Part shown: positions 35,811 to 44,590 of the stretch, one piece after another | Position numbering within the stretch: position 1 is the stretch's first letter | Layout of the letters: each line of letters starts with the position of its first letter | NCBI GenBank assembly: GCA_000380225.1 | Contig: KB904821.1 | Span: 2,741,056-2,805,055 of the forward strand | Origin: a filamentous cyanobacterium ESFC-1 | GTDB taxonomy: Bacteria > Cyanobacteriota > Cyanobacteriia > Cyanobacteriales > Spirulinaceae | Direction: 5' to 3' | DNA: 64,000 bases | Translations under genes and position numbers: made by a program | The notes under the pieces: model-generated | The model's database searches: none | What the model saw: only the letters and a program-made list of their open reading frames with translations | What the model was told of the DNA's origin: nothing

Positions 35811-37254
35811 AAGGATTTTTGGTAAACAACGTCTGACACAGGTGTTGCTGAGGACAAATTTCGCACAGATAAGGTTGTGTTGTCGGGGGAGGTGGATTGG
35901 GGTTGCCTTCTTCCCAGTTTGCCCAATCTCGCATTTGCTGTAACTTATGGGGAATCAGTTGATGAACCGTACTTTCCAACTCATCCCAACTAAAAGTCAA
36001 CTCCTCCCAACTGGGTAAAACGCTACAGACTGCCGAATCAATCTCAACCCCTAACCTTTCTCGCAACATATAACTGTAAAGAGCAACTTGGGCGAGTTGG
36101 GCAGATTTATCCGGGGAAACATAGGTTTTATACTCCACCACACAAAGGCGATGCTGTTCAAAATCATAAACCAAACTATCGAACTTGCCGCGAACTTGTT
36201 GCTGAGAATTATCCGGTAAGGTAAAGCTAAATTCAACGTCAGGTTTAAGGTTGATTAACGTAAAAGGAATTACATCCTCTGCTTGACAATAACGGCGATT
36301 TTTCACCAATAATTCTGCCCAACGTTCAATCAAATGGGTTAAACCTTGCCAAGTCTGGAGTAATATTGGCGCTTTGTCTGGGGAGATAGTTTCTAAATAA
36401 GGATAAAACGCCCGTTGATAAAAGAGTTGCTGCATTTGTTGGGCAATATCTTTGATTTCTAAATCCGCAAAACTCGGTCTAAATAATGCCTGAAAACGAG
36501 CATCTGTATGAGCAAGTTGCACAAATTTATCTGCCCACTTGTGAAACTCATTACCAATACCGCTTACTTCTCCTGGGGGAACAAACATCATCATACCGCC
36601 ACGATGATGGCCTAGATAAAACAATCGCGGACATTCAAAAGCAACGCGCACTTTTGTCACGCTAAAAGAAGGAGAACTTTGAGAGTTTCTAGGTATTAGC
36701 GGGGCAAAATTTTGGGGCTGGGTAAGGTTGAGTAAATGGCGATGGACGCAAGCCAAATACACCACATCCATTTTCGCGTATTGTAACTGTTGGGGATGGA
36801 GGGGGCGCTGTCCCCAATCGCTACTTTGAGACTCGGTATCAATCTCGTCAAAGTTGCCCCAAGTTGCCGCTAGGGTTTTGAGTTTACGGTTGGGGGTTCC
36901 CAGTTTTTCAAGGGGCAGTTGTCTGGCAATTTTGAGAGTACAGGTAACATTTTGAGCGCAATCTTTTCCTAAAAATCGGAGGTCAAAAGCGGCATTATGA
37001 AAGACTTTTTCAATCTGGGGATTCGCGATAATTTTCTGGCGAAATTCCGCCACAACATCCGGTTTATTAAGGACATCGAGTAAATAAACAGAATCTCCCG
37101 TGGGGTCATTGGCATCTGCCGAAACTTGAATCAAAGAGAGTTTTTTATTCCGCGTCCACCAATCGGCAATTTCTGTATCTAGCCATAAAGTTGAAGCCGT
37201 GGTGAGTTGCGAAATGAGGTTGCGAATCGCAGATGATTCTGTAAGGTAGTGCAT
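35788..37254 (-). CDS. dual nuclease: DEDD 3'-5' exonuclease domain fused to Cas4-like Fe-S PD-(D/E)XK domain
   Basis: This is a 488-residue protein. Residues 1-180 are an RNase D-like DEDD exonuclease, with D26-x-E28 (WLDTEIADW), D91 (FHNAAFDLRFLG) and Y158-x3-D162 (QYAKMDVVYL). Residues 195-480 are a RecB/Cas4-type nuclease, with D358 (GKFDSLVYD) and E373-x-K375 (VVEYKTY). It has four cysteines: C207 (FECPRLFYLGHHRGG) and three near the C-terminus (CEICPQQHLC), the layout that holds a 4Fe-4S cluster in Cas4 and AddB. It is the last gene of a three-gene operon, 21 bp after the ATPase. The final six residues come from an IS-end-like hairpin. It is likely to process DNA or RNA ends, possibly in defence or repair. 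Confidence 0.85.
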   Translation of the reverse strand: MHYLTESSAIRNLISQLTTASTLWLDTEIADWWTRNKKLSLIQVSADANDPTGDSVYLLDVLNKPDVVAEFRQKIIANPQIEKVFHNAAFDLRFLGKDCAQNVTCTLKIARQLPLEKLGTPNRKLKTLAATWGNFDEIDTESQSSDWGQRPLHPQQLQYAKMDVVYLACVHRHLLNLTQPQNFAPLIPRNSQSSPSFSVTKVRVAFECPRLFYLGHHRGGMMMFVPPGEVSGIGNEFHKWADKFVQLAHTDARFQALFRPSFADLEIKDIAQQMQQLFYQRAFYPYLETISPDKAPILLQTWQGLTHLIERWAELLVKNRRYCQAEDVIPFTLINLKPDVEFSFTLPDNSQQQVRGKFDSLVYDFEQHRLCVVEYKTYVSPDKSAQLAQVALYSYMLRERLGVEIDSAVCSVLPSWEELTFSWDELESTVHQLIPHKLQQMRDWANWEEGNPNPPPPTTQPYLCEICPQQHLCQTLFTKNPWSKAPSL

Positions 37255-37275
37255 GAAATAAATGGAGGTTTAGGA

Positions 37276-39324
37276 TTAAGCATTGCGAGGAACTGAAATA
37301 ATCAGTTGATTGGCTCTGGGGGCATCGGGGTCGAGAATTTTAACCTTTTTAGCTTCACACAATTGCTTAATCACATTCTCAATCACTGTAAGTTCCAACT
37401 CAGGAAATTCTTGATGAGCATTATTAATTAAGGTTTCTAATCCCATAAATTGCTGGACGTTTAACTGATTTACCAAGTATCGTTTTAAGTCTTCTTCAGG
37501 ATTCACGACGCGGACAATTTCGGGTTGATTGGTTCTAGGTTGTGAAGTAGAAGCAGTCGGGGTTGGTGTAGGGTTTTGAGTGGAACTCGCTTGAGTTGTT
37601 TGTGTTGTACCAAATATACCTAAATCACGCAAAAGTTTACATTGTTGTAATATTTTGGATTCACGAATTAATTTTTCGAGTTTTTCTAAGCTGATAGTCT
37701 GACCCGAAATAATTAATTCATTAGCAACTGCATCTTTGACCAGTTTGTGATAGGTTGCCAAATGATGAACCGAGGTTAAGTTTTCGCGAATATGTTTGTT
37801 AGGAGGATTAGAAAAAACTTCGCGATAAATTCGGTGTCCTGATAGCCTTGGCGTTCCAACATCAGTTACTCGAATTAAATATAAAGCGTCGCATTCTCTG
37901 TTGGCTCTTTGACAAGCTTTCATAATATTGTAAAAGCTTTTCATGTTGGCATTTTCTGCCCAAACAACTCCCACTTTTCCCGATTTTTGGTAGCTGAGAG
38001 AGTAGCCACTATAAGCCCCATTGAGCAAATGTTTCCGGATTTCAGTGATACCCAATGCTTGCAAGGCTTCGACTAACATTTGAATTAAGTCGGTGGTAGC
38101 AACTGTCGTAACTCGACTGATTTTTCCCGCAACTTCTCGATATTCACTACGCCATAAAAGTTGAAAAGCCGACTTGATATCTACAGTTTCGGGTTGCGGA
38201 GTTGAGTTAACTAAGCCATTTTTATATTGCTGAAATAATTGCCGACCTGCCTCTAAAACATTTCTGGGTCGCGCTCTTGGATTCGGAAAATAAAGTTGAA
38301 GTTGCTGACGATTCAAGGGATAAATAGAAGACCTGGGTTGTGGTGTAGCTTGGGCGTGTAGCGAATATAATCGCATTGCCCAAAGTGCTTCTGCTTGGTC
38401 GAGATTAATATCTTTAAGGCGGATAACTGTTCGACTGGCAAGTGCTAAGTCAGCAGGAGGAACTTGTCTCTTAGCTTGCCCCCATGTATTAGTAACAACA
38501 CTAATCAAAATAAACAAGTTTCTGATTGCTCTTGTATGAATCGTTGAATTAAAATTAAATAATCCTTTAAAATTAGGGGTACCATCAGGCAAGCTCGGCA
38601 AGTTATCCAAGTTGTCAAAACATAAGACGATAGGCTTGGTACTGCTGGAAATAGTGGCAAAATTAATTAATATTCCTTGGGCTGCGTCTTCACTATCAAT
38701 TGACCTTCTTACACCAAGAGTTCTTAAATCTTCTTCAGCTAAATCTTCACCTTTTAACCAATCGCAAGCTAAGGGATATAATTCAGGATTGGTTAGATGG
38801 AAAAGAACGCTGAAAAAATTTCTGGCATTGTATAAGCCCGATGGGAAAGCCCTGGATAAATCGTTAATGAATACGTTACGCTCTCCCAAAATTCGTTGAG
38901 CAATACTCTGGTTTTGGAAGATAGTTAAACCCTTTAACCATAGCAAAAGTTGAGATTCTTGTTCGCCTTCGGGTATTTGTAATAAGCTATCGACAGTGCG
39001 GCGCAGGATATGTCGCCACATATAGTCATCATCCACCCAAAATTCAATATAAGCGAAAAAAGCTTTAGGGTTAAATTCATGTTTAAGTCGGGCGAGCAAA
39101 TGACTTTTTCCCGAACCTGAATCTCCTGACAAAACAGCAGTTTTACTATATTTTTGCTCAATGACTAAATCAAGAACTGACTCTAATTGTAGGAATTGTT
39201 GTTGATGAATTGAATTAACAGTTGAAGCCTGGTCTTGATTCTGCACCCAAAAATCGGGAACTTTTAAAGTTTCCGACCCAAAAGGGTTGCTTTCTTGGCA
39301 GATAATTTGGTCGATGTCTGGCAT
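37276..39324 (-). CDS. P-loop ATPase (ORC/STAND-like) of the nuclease operon
   Basis: This is a 682-residue protein. Walker A SGDSGSGKSHLLARL is at about 66-80, and Walker B-like IVLCFDNLDNL is near 245. The sensor-like segment LFILISVVTNTWGQ and a lid with ALASRTVIRLKDINLDQAEALW recall ORC/Cdc6-type or STAND ATPases. A middle domain (about 420-560; GKVGVVWAENANMKSFYNIMKACQRANRECDALYLIRVTDV) is not recognised. A Thr/Pro/Ser-rich linker (about 578-605) leads to a C-terminal winged-helix-like domain (DLKRYLVNQLNVQQFMGLETLIN). It lies 47 bp after the wHTH gene and 21 bp before the nuclease gene. I infer that it binds DNA and controls the nuclease. Confidence 0.75.
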   Translation of the reverse strand: MPDIDQIICQESNPFGSETLKVPDFWVQNQDQASTVNSIHQQQFLQLESVLDLVIEQKYSKTAVLSGDSGSGKSHLLARLKHEFNPKAFFAYIEFWVDDDYMWRHILRRTVDSLLQIPEGEQESQLLLWLKGLTIFQNQSIAQRILGERNVFINDLSRAFPSGLYNARNFFSVLFHLTNPELYPLACDWLKGEDLAEEDLRTLGVRRSIDSEDAAQGILINFATISSSTKPIVLCFDNLDNLPSLPDGTPNFKGLFNFNSTIHTRAIRNLFILISVVTNTWGQAKRQVPPADLALASRTVIRLKDINLDQAEALWAMRLYSLHAQATPQPRSSIYPLNRQQLQLYFPNPRARPRNVLEAGRQLFQQYKNGLVNSTPQPETVDIKSAFQLLWRSEYREVAGKISRVTTVATTDLIQMLVEALQALGITEIRKHLLNGAYSGYSLSYQKSGKVGVVWAENANMKSFYNIMKACQRANRECDALYLIRVTDVGTPRLSGHRIYREVFSNPPNKHIRENLTSVHHLATYHKLVKDAVANELIISGQTISLEKLEKLIRESKILQQCKLLRDLGIFGTTQTTQASSTQNPTPTPTASTSQPRTNQPEIVRVVNPEEDLKRYLVNQLNVQQFMGLETLINNAHQEFPELELTVIENVIKQLCEAKKVKILDPDAPRANQLIISVPRNA

Positions 39325-39371
39325 AGTAGTATCTCTAGAATGACTATTTTTTTGAGTATCAAAAAGTGTTC

Positions 39372-40220
39372 TTAGTCCGTGTGGATAATGAAGAATAAGG
39401 AACCACCAATGATTTGAGCAATTCCTGCTGCTTGTTGTTCGGGAGTATAAAGTTGCACTTCGGCTAAAGCGCTCAACTCTATTTTGTCGTCTCCTTGAAG
39501 GCGATAAAGGGCTTCGTCTACCTCTTTTCGCGTCATGGGGGGTTGCAGTTTTTCCCGTAGATGGAAGATGGGCAAATAGTTGTCGGTTCCAAGTTCGTAA
39601 TCTAAATCCTTGATGAGTTGTAGAATTGCATCATCGGTGGGTTTAGGGGCGTTTGTAGTGCTGAGAGGGGCGGTTTGGGAGGTTCGGGCTGAAGGCGCGG
39701 TTGTCGGGGCTTTTCCGGCGAAATACTGCCGCAAGAAGCTGACGTAATCACTCAGCATTTTGGGGGTGAATGCCAAGGTGGTTGAATCAGATTCGTATTT
39801 TGTGGCTAGATAGTCTTTTCCTCCGTCGGCAAGCCAAACTTGGGTGATTTGGGTTTTTGTGGCTTCGATGAGACCGCGATCGCACATCTGATGTAGTATC
39901 TTTTGTTTATCGGCTTTAATCTTCAACTTGCCAGGGGTCATCGATTTCTGTTTGACGGCTTTGAGGACTTTAATCTCATCTTCAGAAATCGGTAGTTCTG
40001 CGGCATTTGCGGAGTTAAGAAGCCCTTTTCCGGCAGGTTCGATGCGAAACTGCTTGATATCTTTTTCATAGGCTACATAGCCATCTTCGCTGAGGCTACG
40101 GCAAATGCTGTCGCGTTCTGAAGCTTTCATTTTAGGAGTGGGCTTAATCTCAGTGATTTTGGACTGATACCCTGGCTTTTCGAGAAGCTTCAGTAAAAAC
40201 TTGAGCTGCTTAACTTCCAT
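39372..40220 (-). CDS. protein with tandem winged-helix-like segments, first gene of the nuclease operon
   Basis: This 282-residue protein begins MEVKQLKFLLKLLEKPGYQSKITEIKPTPKMKASERDSICRSLSEDGYVAYEKDIKQFRIEPAGKG, the helix-helix-helix-wing pattern of a small winged-helix domain. A second similar unit follows (ISEDEIKVLKAVKQ...KILHQMCDRGLIEATKTQITQVWLADGGKDYL). After an Ala/Thr/Pro-rich linker (about 168-192) there is a third (LPIFHLREKLQPPMTRKEVDEALYRLQGDDKIELSAL). No enzymatic motif is seen. It is most likely a DNA-binding or adaptor subunit for the ATPase and nuclease that follow on the same strand. I do not recognise a named family. Confidence 0.65.
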   Translation of the reverse strand: MEVKQLKFLLKLLEKPGYQSKITEIKPTPKMKASERDSICRSLSEDGYVAYEKDIKQFRIEPAGKGLLNSANAAELPISEDEIKVLKAVKQKSMTPGKLKIKADKQKILHQMCDRGLIEATKTQITQVWLADGGKDYLATKYESDSTTLAFTPKMLSDYVSFLRQYFAGKAPTTAPSARTSQTAPLSTTNAPKPTDDAILQLIKDLDYELGTDNYLPIFHLREKLQPPMTRKEVDEALYRLQGDDKIELSALAEVQLYTPEQQAAGIAQIIGGSLFFIIHTD

Positions 40221-40565
40221 AAATTCAGTTATATCTGGATATTATCTAGCTTAGCTCGTTCGGATTGGAGACAGTAACCGTAGAAATACTTATGCGATCG
40301 CGTATCTCAGTAAATTCCGCGATCGCGCTTTTTTGGGAATTTTTGGGGTTAAAATTGCCTTTGAATTGAAATTGCCAAGGTGGGAAGATTTCCTTTTAAA
40401 CCTTTGAAGTCTGCTTTTTACTGGAATACAGTTGACTCAGTTTATTCTTTTTTAATCGTAAAATATTTTGGGCGTGTGAATCATGGTTGGGGGGAATTAT
40501 GCCGCTTTCCGATACCAACTTATGTTAAAAACAAAGTAGCGATCGCGGGCTGAGAAGACCAGACT
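40221..40565. other. intergenic region between divergent transcription units
   Basis: This region should hold the promoter of the nuclease operon (minus) and of the glycosyltransferase (plus). HIP1 palindromes (GCGATCGC) occur at three places. No gene, repeat or strong promoter match is seen. Confidence 0.4.
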
Positions 40566-41783
40566 ATGAACATATTAATGATTTCCTCAACGATTCCCTA
40601 TCCCCCCAGTCGGAGTGGGACAGAAGTCAGAACTTTTAACCTCCTCAAGCATCTGCATCAACACCACAACGTTACCCTCGTCACCCAGAGTTATGGGGAT
40701 GTCCCCCAAGAACATCTCGACGCATTGCAACAATACACCGAGAAGGTGAAGATTTTTCCGTTGCGTCGCGATCGCGCCACCCCAGCAAGATTCCCAGGAT
40801 TTATCGGAAAAACCGGGAGATTACTCGAATCTACCCTCAAAGCAACCCCTCCTAACGTTTTACATCGCTATTCCCCCGAAATGCAAGCTTGGATTGATGA
40901 TTTCGTCCGGGGAGGGCATTGTGAAGCCTTGACTTGCGAACACAGCGTTAATACTATATATGTGCGTCCCGATTATCGCAAGTATGCAAAGACAGTGGTA
41001 AATGTGCATAGTTCGGTGTATTGGGGAACGCGGAATTATTTGCAAACTGGGGCTTCGGATAATGTATTGCGCGATCGCCTGTACTTATCCACCCTGTATC
41101 GCTACGAAAAAGCCTACTGTGGCAAGTTTAGCCGCATTGTGGTCACGACTCCCGACGACGAGAAACAACTGCATCTATTACAACCGGATGTACCGATCGA
41201 GGTGATTCCCAATGGGGTAGACTTAGAGTTGTTTCCCTTTCGTACTGACGATCCGGGAAATCACGATTTAATCTTTATCGGTGCGATGGATTTTGGCCAC
41301 AACATCGATGCAGTACGGTTTTTTGTGGGTCAGGTTTTCCCGAAAGTGCGCGATCGCTACCCCGACGCTACCTTTACGATAGCGGGAAATAAACCGACCC
41401 CCGCCGTACAAAAGTTAGGAGAACAACCGGGAGTCATGGTCACCGGACGAGTCCCTTCGATGGTGGAATATCTGCATAAATCTACCCTCTGCGTCATTCC
41501 CCTACAAACCGGATTTGGTATTAAAAACAAAACCCTCGAAGCCATGGCCGCAGGAGTCCCCGTGGTGGGAAGCGATCGCGGCTTAGAAGGACTCGCGATT
41601 GAAACCGAGATTCCCAGGGCATTACGAGCCAATACCGTCTCTGAATATGTTAGCGCGATCGCGCAACTTTTCGACGATGCCCCCCAACGGGCTAAAATCG
41701 CCTCCCAAGCCCGGTCTTACATCGAACGGGAGTTCACCTGGAAAGAAGCAGGATCGCGCTACGAAAGGGCATTAATAGGCTAA
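40566..41783 (+). CDS. glycosyltransferase family 4
   Basis: This 405-residue GT-B enzyme starts MNILMISSTIPYPPSRSGTEVRTFNLLKHLHQHHNVTLVTQ, as in sugar transferases that build surface polysaccharides. The C-lobe has VIPNGVDLELFPF, LIFIGAMDFGHNIDAVRFFVGQVFPKV and the donor-site E-x7-E segment GFGIKNKTLEAMAAGVPVVGSDRGLEGL. It resembles the PEP-CTERM/EpsH-associated sugar transferase group, but no such cluster is near. It is monocistronic. Confidence 0.88.
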   Translation: MNILMISSTIPYPPSRSGTEVRTFNLLKHLHQHHNVTLVTQSYGDVPQEHLDALQQYTEKVKIFPLRRDRATPARFPGFIGKTGRLLESTLKATPPNVLHRYSPEMQAWIDDFVRGGHCEALTCEHSVNTIYVRPDYRKYAKTVVNVHSSVYWGTRNYLQTGASDNVLRDRLYLSTLYRYEKAYCGKFSRIVVTTPDDEKQLHLLQPDVPIEVIPNGVDLELFPFRTDDPGNHDLIFIGAMDFGHNIDAVRFFVGQVFPKVRDRYPDATFTIAGNKPTPAVQKLGEQPGVMVTGRVPSMVEYLHKSTLCVIPLQTGFGIKNKTLEAMAAGVPVVGSDRGLEGLAIETEIPRALRANTVSEYVSAIAQLFDDAPQRAKIASQARSYIEREFTWKEAGSRYERALIG

Positions 41784-41836
41784 TGTAGCTTCAACTGAGT
41801 TGAAAGGGTTTCGGTAAGATTTTGAGCGAAAAGCTT

Positions 41837-41963
41837 ATATCAAATCCAGTTGATTAGTGGAGATTCACCAACCCCGGTTTCTTACTTGTTGATACAGTAA
41901 GGTTAAAATTTTGAGCCAGAAACCGGGGTTCTAAAATAATGGTTGTATTTCCGGATTTGATAT
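41837..41963. mobile_element. 127-bp MITE-like palindromic element, copy A
   Basis: The ends ATATCAAATCC and GGATTTGATAT are perfect 11-bp inverted repeats. Inside are AACCCCGGTTTCTTACTTGT and AGAAACCGGGGTTCT, which also pair. A second, inverted copy lies at 51668-51790. It has no coding capacity. Confidence 0.75.
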
Positions 41964-42012
41964 TAAAATCTAGCAATTCAGTTTTTGAGGTGATTAAAAT
42001 TGCCCCAATTAA

Positions 42013-42972
42013 TTAGCTGCGATTGTGGGCTTCGTCGAAGTTAATTTCCGGGCCTTTCGGGACAATACCGCTAGGATTGATAAAAGGATGACTGCGGTAA
42101 TAATGTTGCTTGATGTGGTCAAAGTTGCAGGTTTCTTTGACTCCCGGTTGCTGATATAAATCTTTGAGATAATTCCAGAGGTTGGGATATTCGTAAATGT
42201 GGCGAATATTACATTTAAAGTGAACATAATAAACCCAGTCAAAGCGAACTAAAGTCGTAAACATACACCAATCCGCTTCAGTAATCACTTCCCCACACAA
42301 ATAACGCTGCTGGCTCAATACCTTTTCCCAGCGATCCAACTGGGTAAAAAGTTCGGTAACCGCTTCATCATAAGCTTCTTGAGATTCAGCAAAACCAGAA
42401 CGATAAACCCCATTATTAATCGGGTTATAAATTGCGTCCATAGTTTCCTCAATTTGAGGTTTTAACTCCTGGGGACAAAAGTCAACTTCGGGATGTTTAG
42501 CAATAGCATTAAACTCATGGTCAAACATCCGAATAATCTCGCGGGATTCGTTATTTACAATCGTGTTTTTTTGCTTGTCCCACAAAATCGGAACTGTCAC
42601 TCGTCCTGTATAATGAGAGTCAGCTTTAACATAAACTTCTTGTAAATATTCAGCATTAAACAAAAGATCGGGAATTGCCCCAGAAGCCTCGGAAAACTGC
42701 CAACCCTTATCCCCCATATACGGGTCAACCACCGACAGGGAAATGGCATCTTCTAGACCCTTGAGTTGCCGCAGAATTAAGGTGCGGTGGGCCCAAGGAC
42801 AAGCATAAGAGACATAAAGATGATAGCGGTGGGCTTCGGCTTTAAACCCACTAGAATTGTCGGCAGTGACGCGATCGCGAAACGTGGTAGGATTGCGTTT
42901 AAAGCCGCCTTTTTCGTCGGTTTGATACGCCTCCGTCTGCCATTGACCATCTACTAACATTCCCGTTCCCAC
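42013..42972 (-). CDS. glutathionyl-hydroquinone reductase (Xi-class GST, YqjG/ECM4-like)
   Basis: This 319-residue protein starts MGTGMLVDGQWQTEAYQTDEKGGFKRNPTTFRD, has YVSYACPWAHRTLILRQLKGLEDAISLSVVDP with the catalytic Cys of Xi-class GSTs, and NNESREIIRMFD for glutathione binding. The C-terminal helical domain includes LYQQPGVKETCNFDHIKQHYYRSH, typical of the family. These enzymes reduce glutathionyl-hydroquinones. The GTG at 42972 is chosen because GAGGAGG lies five bases upstream of it; an ATG follows four codons later. It is divergent from the DUF1499 gene. Confidence 0.92.
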   Translation of the reverse strand: MGTGMLVDGQWQTEAYQTDEKGGFKRNPTTFRDRVTADNSSGFKAEAHRYHLYVSYACPWAHRTLILRQLKGLEDAISLSVVDPYMGDKGWQFSEASGAIPDLLFNAEYLQEVYVKADSHYTGRVTVPILWDKQKNTIVNNESREIIRMFDHEFNAIAKHPEVDFCPQELKPQIEETMDAIYNPINNGVYRSGFAESQEAYDEAVTELFTQLDRWEKVLSQQRYLCGEVITEADWCMFTTLVRFDWVYYVHFKCNIRHIYEYPNLWNYLKDLYQQPGVKETCNFDHIKQHYYRSHPFINPSGIVPKGPEINFDEAHNRS

Positions 42973-43098
42973 AAATTCCTCCTCAAGCTGATGCGAGACA
43001 TGATTACAACTATACTGCGATTTTCAGAACAGAACCTGTATCTTTAGGCAAAGAAAGCTCTACAATAACAAGCGACTAACTTAAGAGGAGATAACGTT

Positions 43099-43626
43099 AT
43101 GTCTGAAGTCGAAACAGCCCCCAAATCAAGACTATCTGTAGGTCGCATTATCAATATTGCCATTATCATCGTCGTGGTAGGCTGGATTATTTTGCGGTTG
43201 GTCTCTCCCTATCAACCCACAGTCTTTTCTGGGGTACGTCCCGATAATTTGGGGGTTGATGCCACCGGACAACTTACCCCTTGTCCGAGTACCCCCAACT
43301 GCGTCAACAGTCAAAGCCAAGACCCAGAATATTATATCGAACCGTTTGCCCTTCCTCAAGATAGCGATACAGCTTGGGAAAACCTCGTCCAAGCTGTCGA
43401 AGACTTTGAAGGAAGCAATATTATTGCCAATACTGGGGATTATCTCTATGCGGAATTTAATACTAAACTCATGGGCTTTGTGGATGATGTCGAATTTGTC
43501 AAAGATGAAGTCAATCAACGCCTTGATGTCCGTTCTGCCTCCCGCTTAGGTGAATCCGACCTCGGTACGAATCGCAAACGAGTCGAAATAATCCGCGCTC
43601 AGTTTGACGGGGTTGCAGAAAGTTAA
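43099..43626 (+). CDS. DUF1499 domain membrane-anchored protein
   Basis: This 175-residue protein has one N-terminal membrane helix (IINIAIIIVVVGWIILRLV, about 17-35) and a DUF1499 domain. The domain shows PNCVNSQSQDPEYYIEPFALP, TGDYLYAEFNTKLMGFVDDVEFVKDE and VRSASRLGESDLGTNRKRVEIIR. The conserved RSASR..SDLG segment is the family hallmark. Function is not known. The start follows AAGAGGAGATAACGTT, a good ribosome site. Confidence 0.9.
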   Translation: MSEVETAPKSRLSVGRIINIAIIIVVVGWIILRLVSPYQPTVFSGVRPDNLGVDATGQLTPCPSTPNCVNSQSQDPEYYIEPFALPQDSDTAWENLVQAVEDFEGSNIIANTGDYLYAEFNTKLMGFVDDVEFVKDEVNQRLDVRSASRLGESDLGTNRKRVEIIRAQFDGVAES

Positions 43627-43713
43627 GGATAAGTTAATCCTAGAGTTGGGATGATTTGAGCTTTTGCGATCGCCCATTCAACTTGTGTACTGCTCTACTC
43701 CTGACAATTTAAA

Positions 43714-44208
43714 ATGCCTATTCGTGATGCGACAGAAGCCGATTTAGCCACCATTGTTGCCATTTACAACGATTCCATTCCGGGCCGTATGGCCACCGCC
43801 GACACCGAACCCATTACCGTAGAAAGTCGCTTAAATTGGCTCAAAGCCCATAGTCCCAGAACTTATCCTTTGTGGGTGATGGAAAGCGACAGTCAGATTG
43901 CAGGTTGGTTGAGTTTTCAACCCTTTTACGGTCGGCCTGCTTATTATAGTACCGCCGAAATCAGCATTTATGTGGCTCCAGAATTTTGTCGTCGCGGGGT
44001 GGGGAAACAACTGCTTCAACAAGCGATCGCCTATAGTCCAGCTATTCAAATCAACACTCTACTCGGCTTTATTTTTGCTCACAACGAACCGAGTCTCAAA
44101 CTCTTTGAAAAATTCAACTTCAGCGAATGGGGCTATCTTCCCAGAGTGGCAGAACTCGATGGCATTGAGCGAGATGTAGCGATTTTGGGCTTACGGGTTC
44201 AGTTTTGA
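43714..44208 (+). CDS. GNAT family N-acetyltransferase (phosphinothricin acetyltransferase-like)
   Basis: This 164-residue protein starts MPIRDATEADLATIVAIYNDSIPGRMATADTEPITVESRLNWL. It has TAEISIYVAPEFCRRGVGKQLLQQAI with the R-x-x-G-x-G/A acetyl-CoA loop, and a C-terminal GYLPRVAELDGIERDVAILGL. This pattern is typical of the PAT/methionine-sulfoximine acetyltransferase subgroup. The natural substrate is probably an amino acid analogue, by analogy only. Confidence 0.88.
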   Translation: MPIRDATEADLATIVAIYNDSIPGRMATADTEPITVESRLNWLKAHSPRTYPLWVMESDSQIAGWLSFQPFYGRPAYYSTAEISIYVAPEFCRRGVGKQLLQQAIAYSPAIQINTLLGFIFAHNEPSLKLFEKFNFSEWGYLPRVAELDGIERDVAILGLRVQF

Positions 44209-44209
44209 T

Positions 44210-44480
44210 TATTGTTATTGGTTGTTTGTTGTTGGTTATTGGTTATTAGTTATTGGTTATTGGTTATTGGTTATTGGTTATTGGTTATTAGTTATTGGTT
44301 GTTAGTTGTTGGTTATTGGTTATTGGTTATTGGTTGTTGGTTATTGGTTGTTGGTTGTTGGTTATTGGTTATTGGTTGTTAGTTGTTGGTTATTGGTTAT
44401 TGGTTGTTGGTTGTTGGTTATTGGTTATTGGTTATTGGTTGTTGGTTATTGGTTGTTGGTTGTTGGTTATTGGTTGTTGT
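44210..44480. repeat. heptanucleotide short tandem repeat array (GGTTATT/GGTTGTT type)
   Basis: About 38 units of TTGGTTA/TTGGTTG run from just after the acetyltransferase stop. The unit is the reverse complement of the AACCAAC arrays at 3662 and 59790. Confidence 0.9.
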
Positions 44481-44488
44481 CCACATAA

Positions 44489-44590
44489 ATTGCACATTGT
44501 ACATTGTTAATTATTAATTGTACATTGTTAATTGTTAATTGTTAATTATTAATTGTACATTGTTAATTGTACATTGTACATTATTAATTG
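44489..44590. repeat. AT-rich tandem repeat (TTGTACATTGTTAATTATTAA type)
   Basis: Units of ATTGTACATTG and TTAATTGTTAATTATTAA are repeated irregularly. The array runs into the last codons and stop of the minus-strand chemotaxis-kinase gene (MSN-stop at 44584). Confidence 0.8.
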
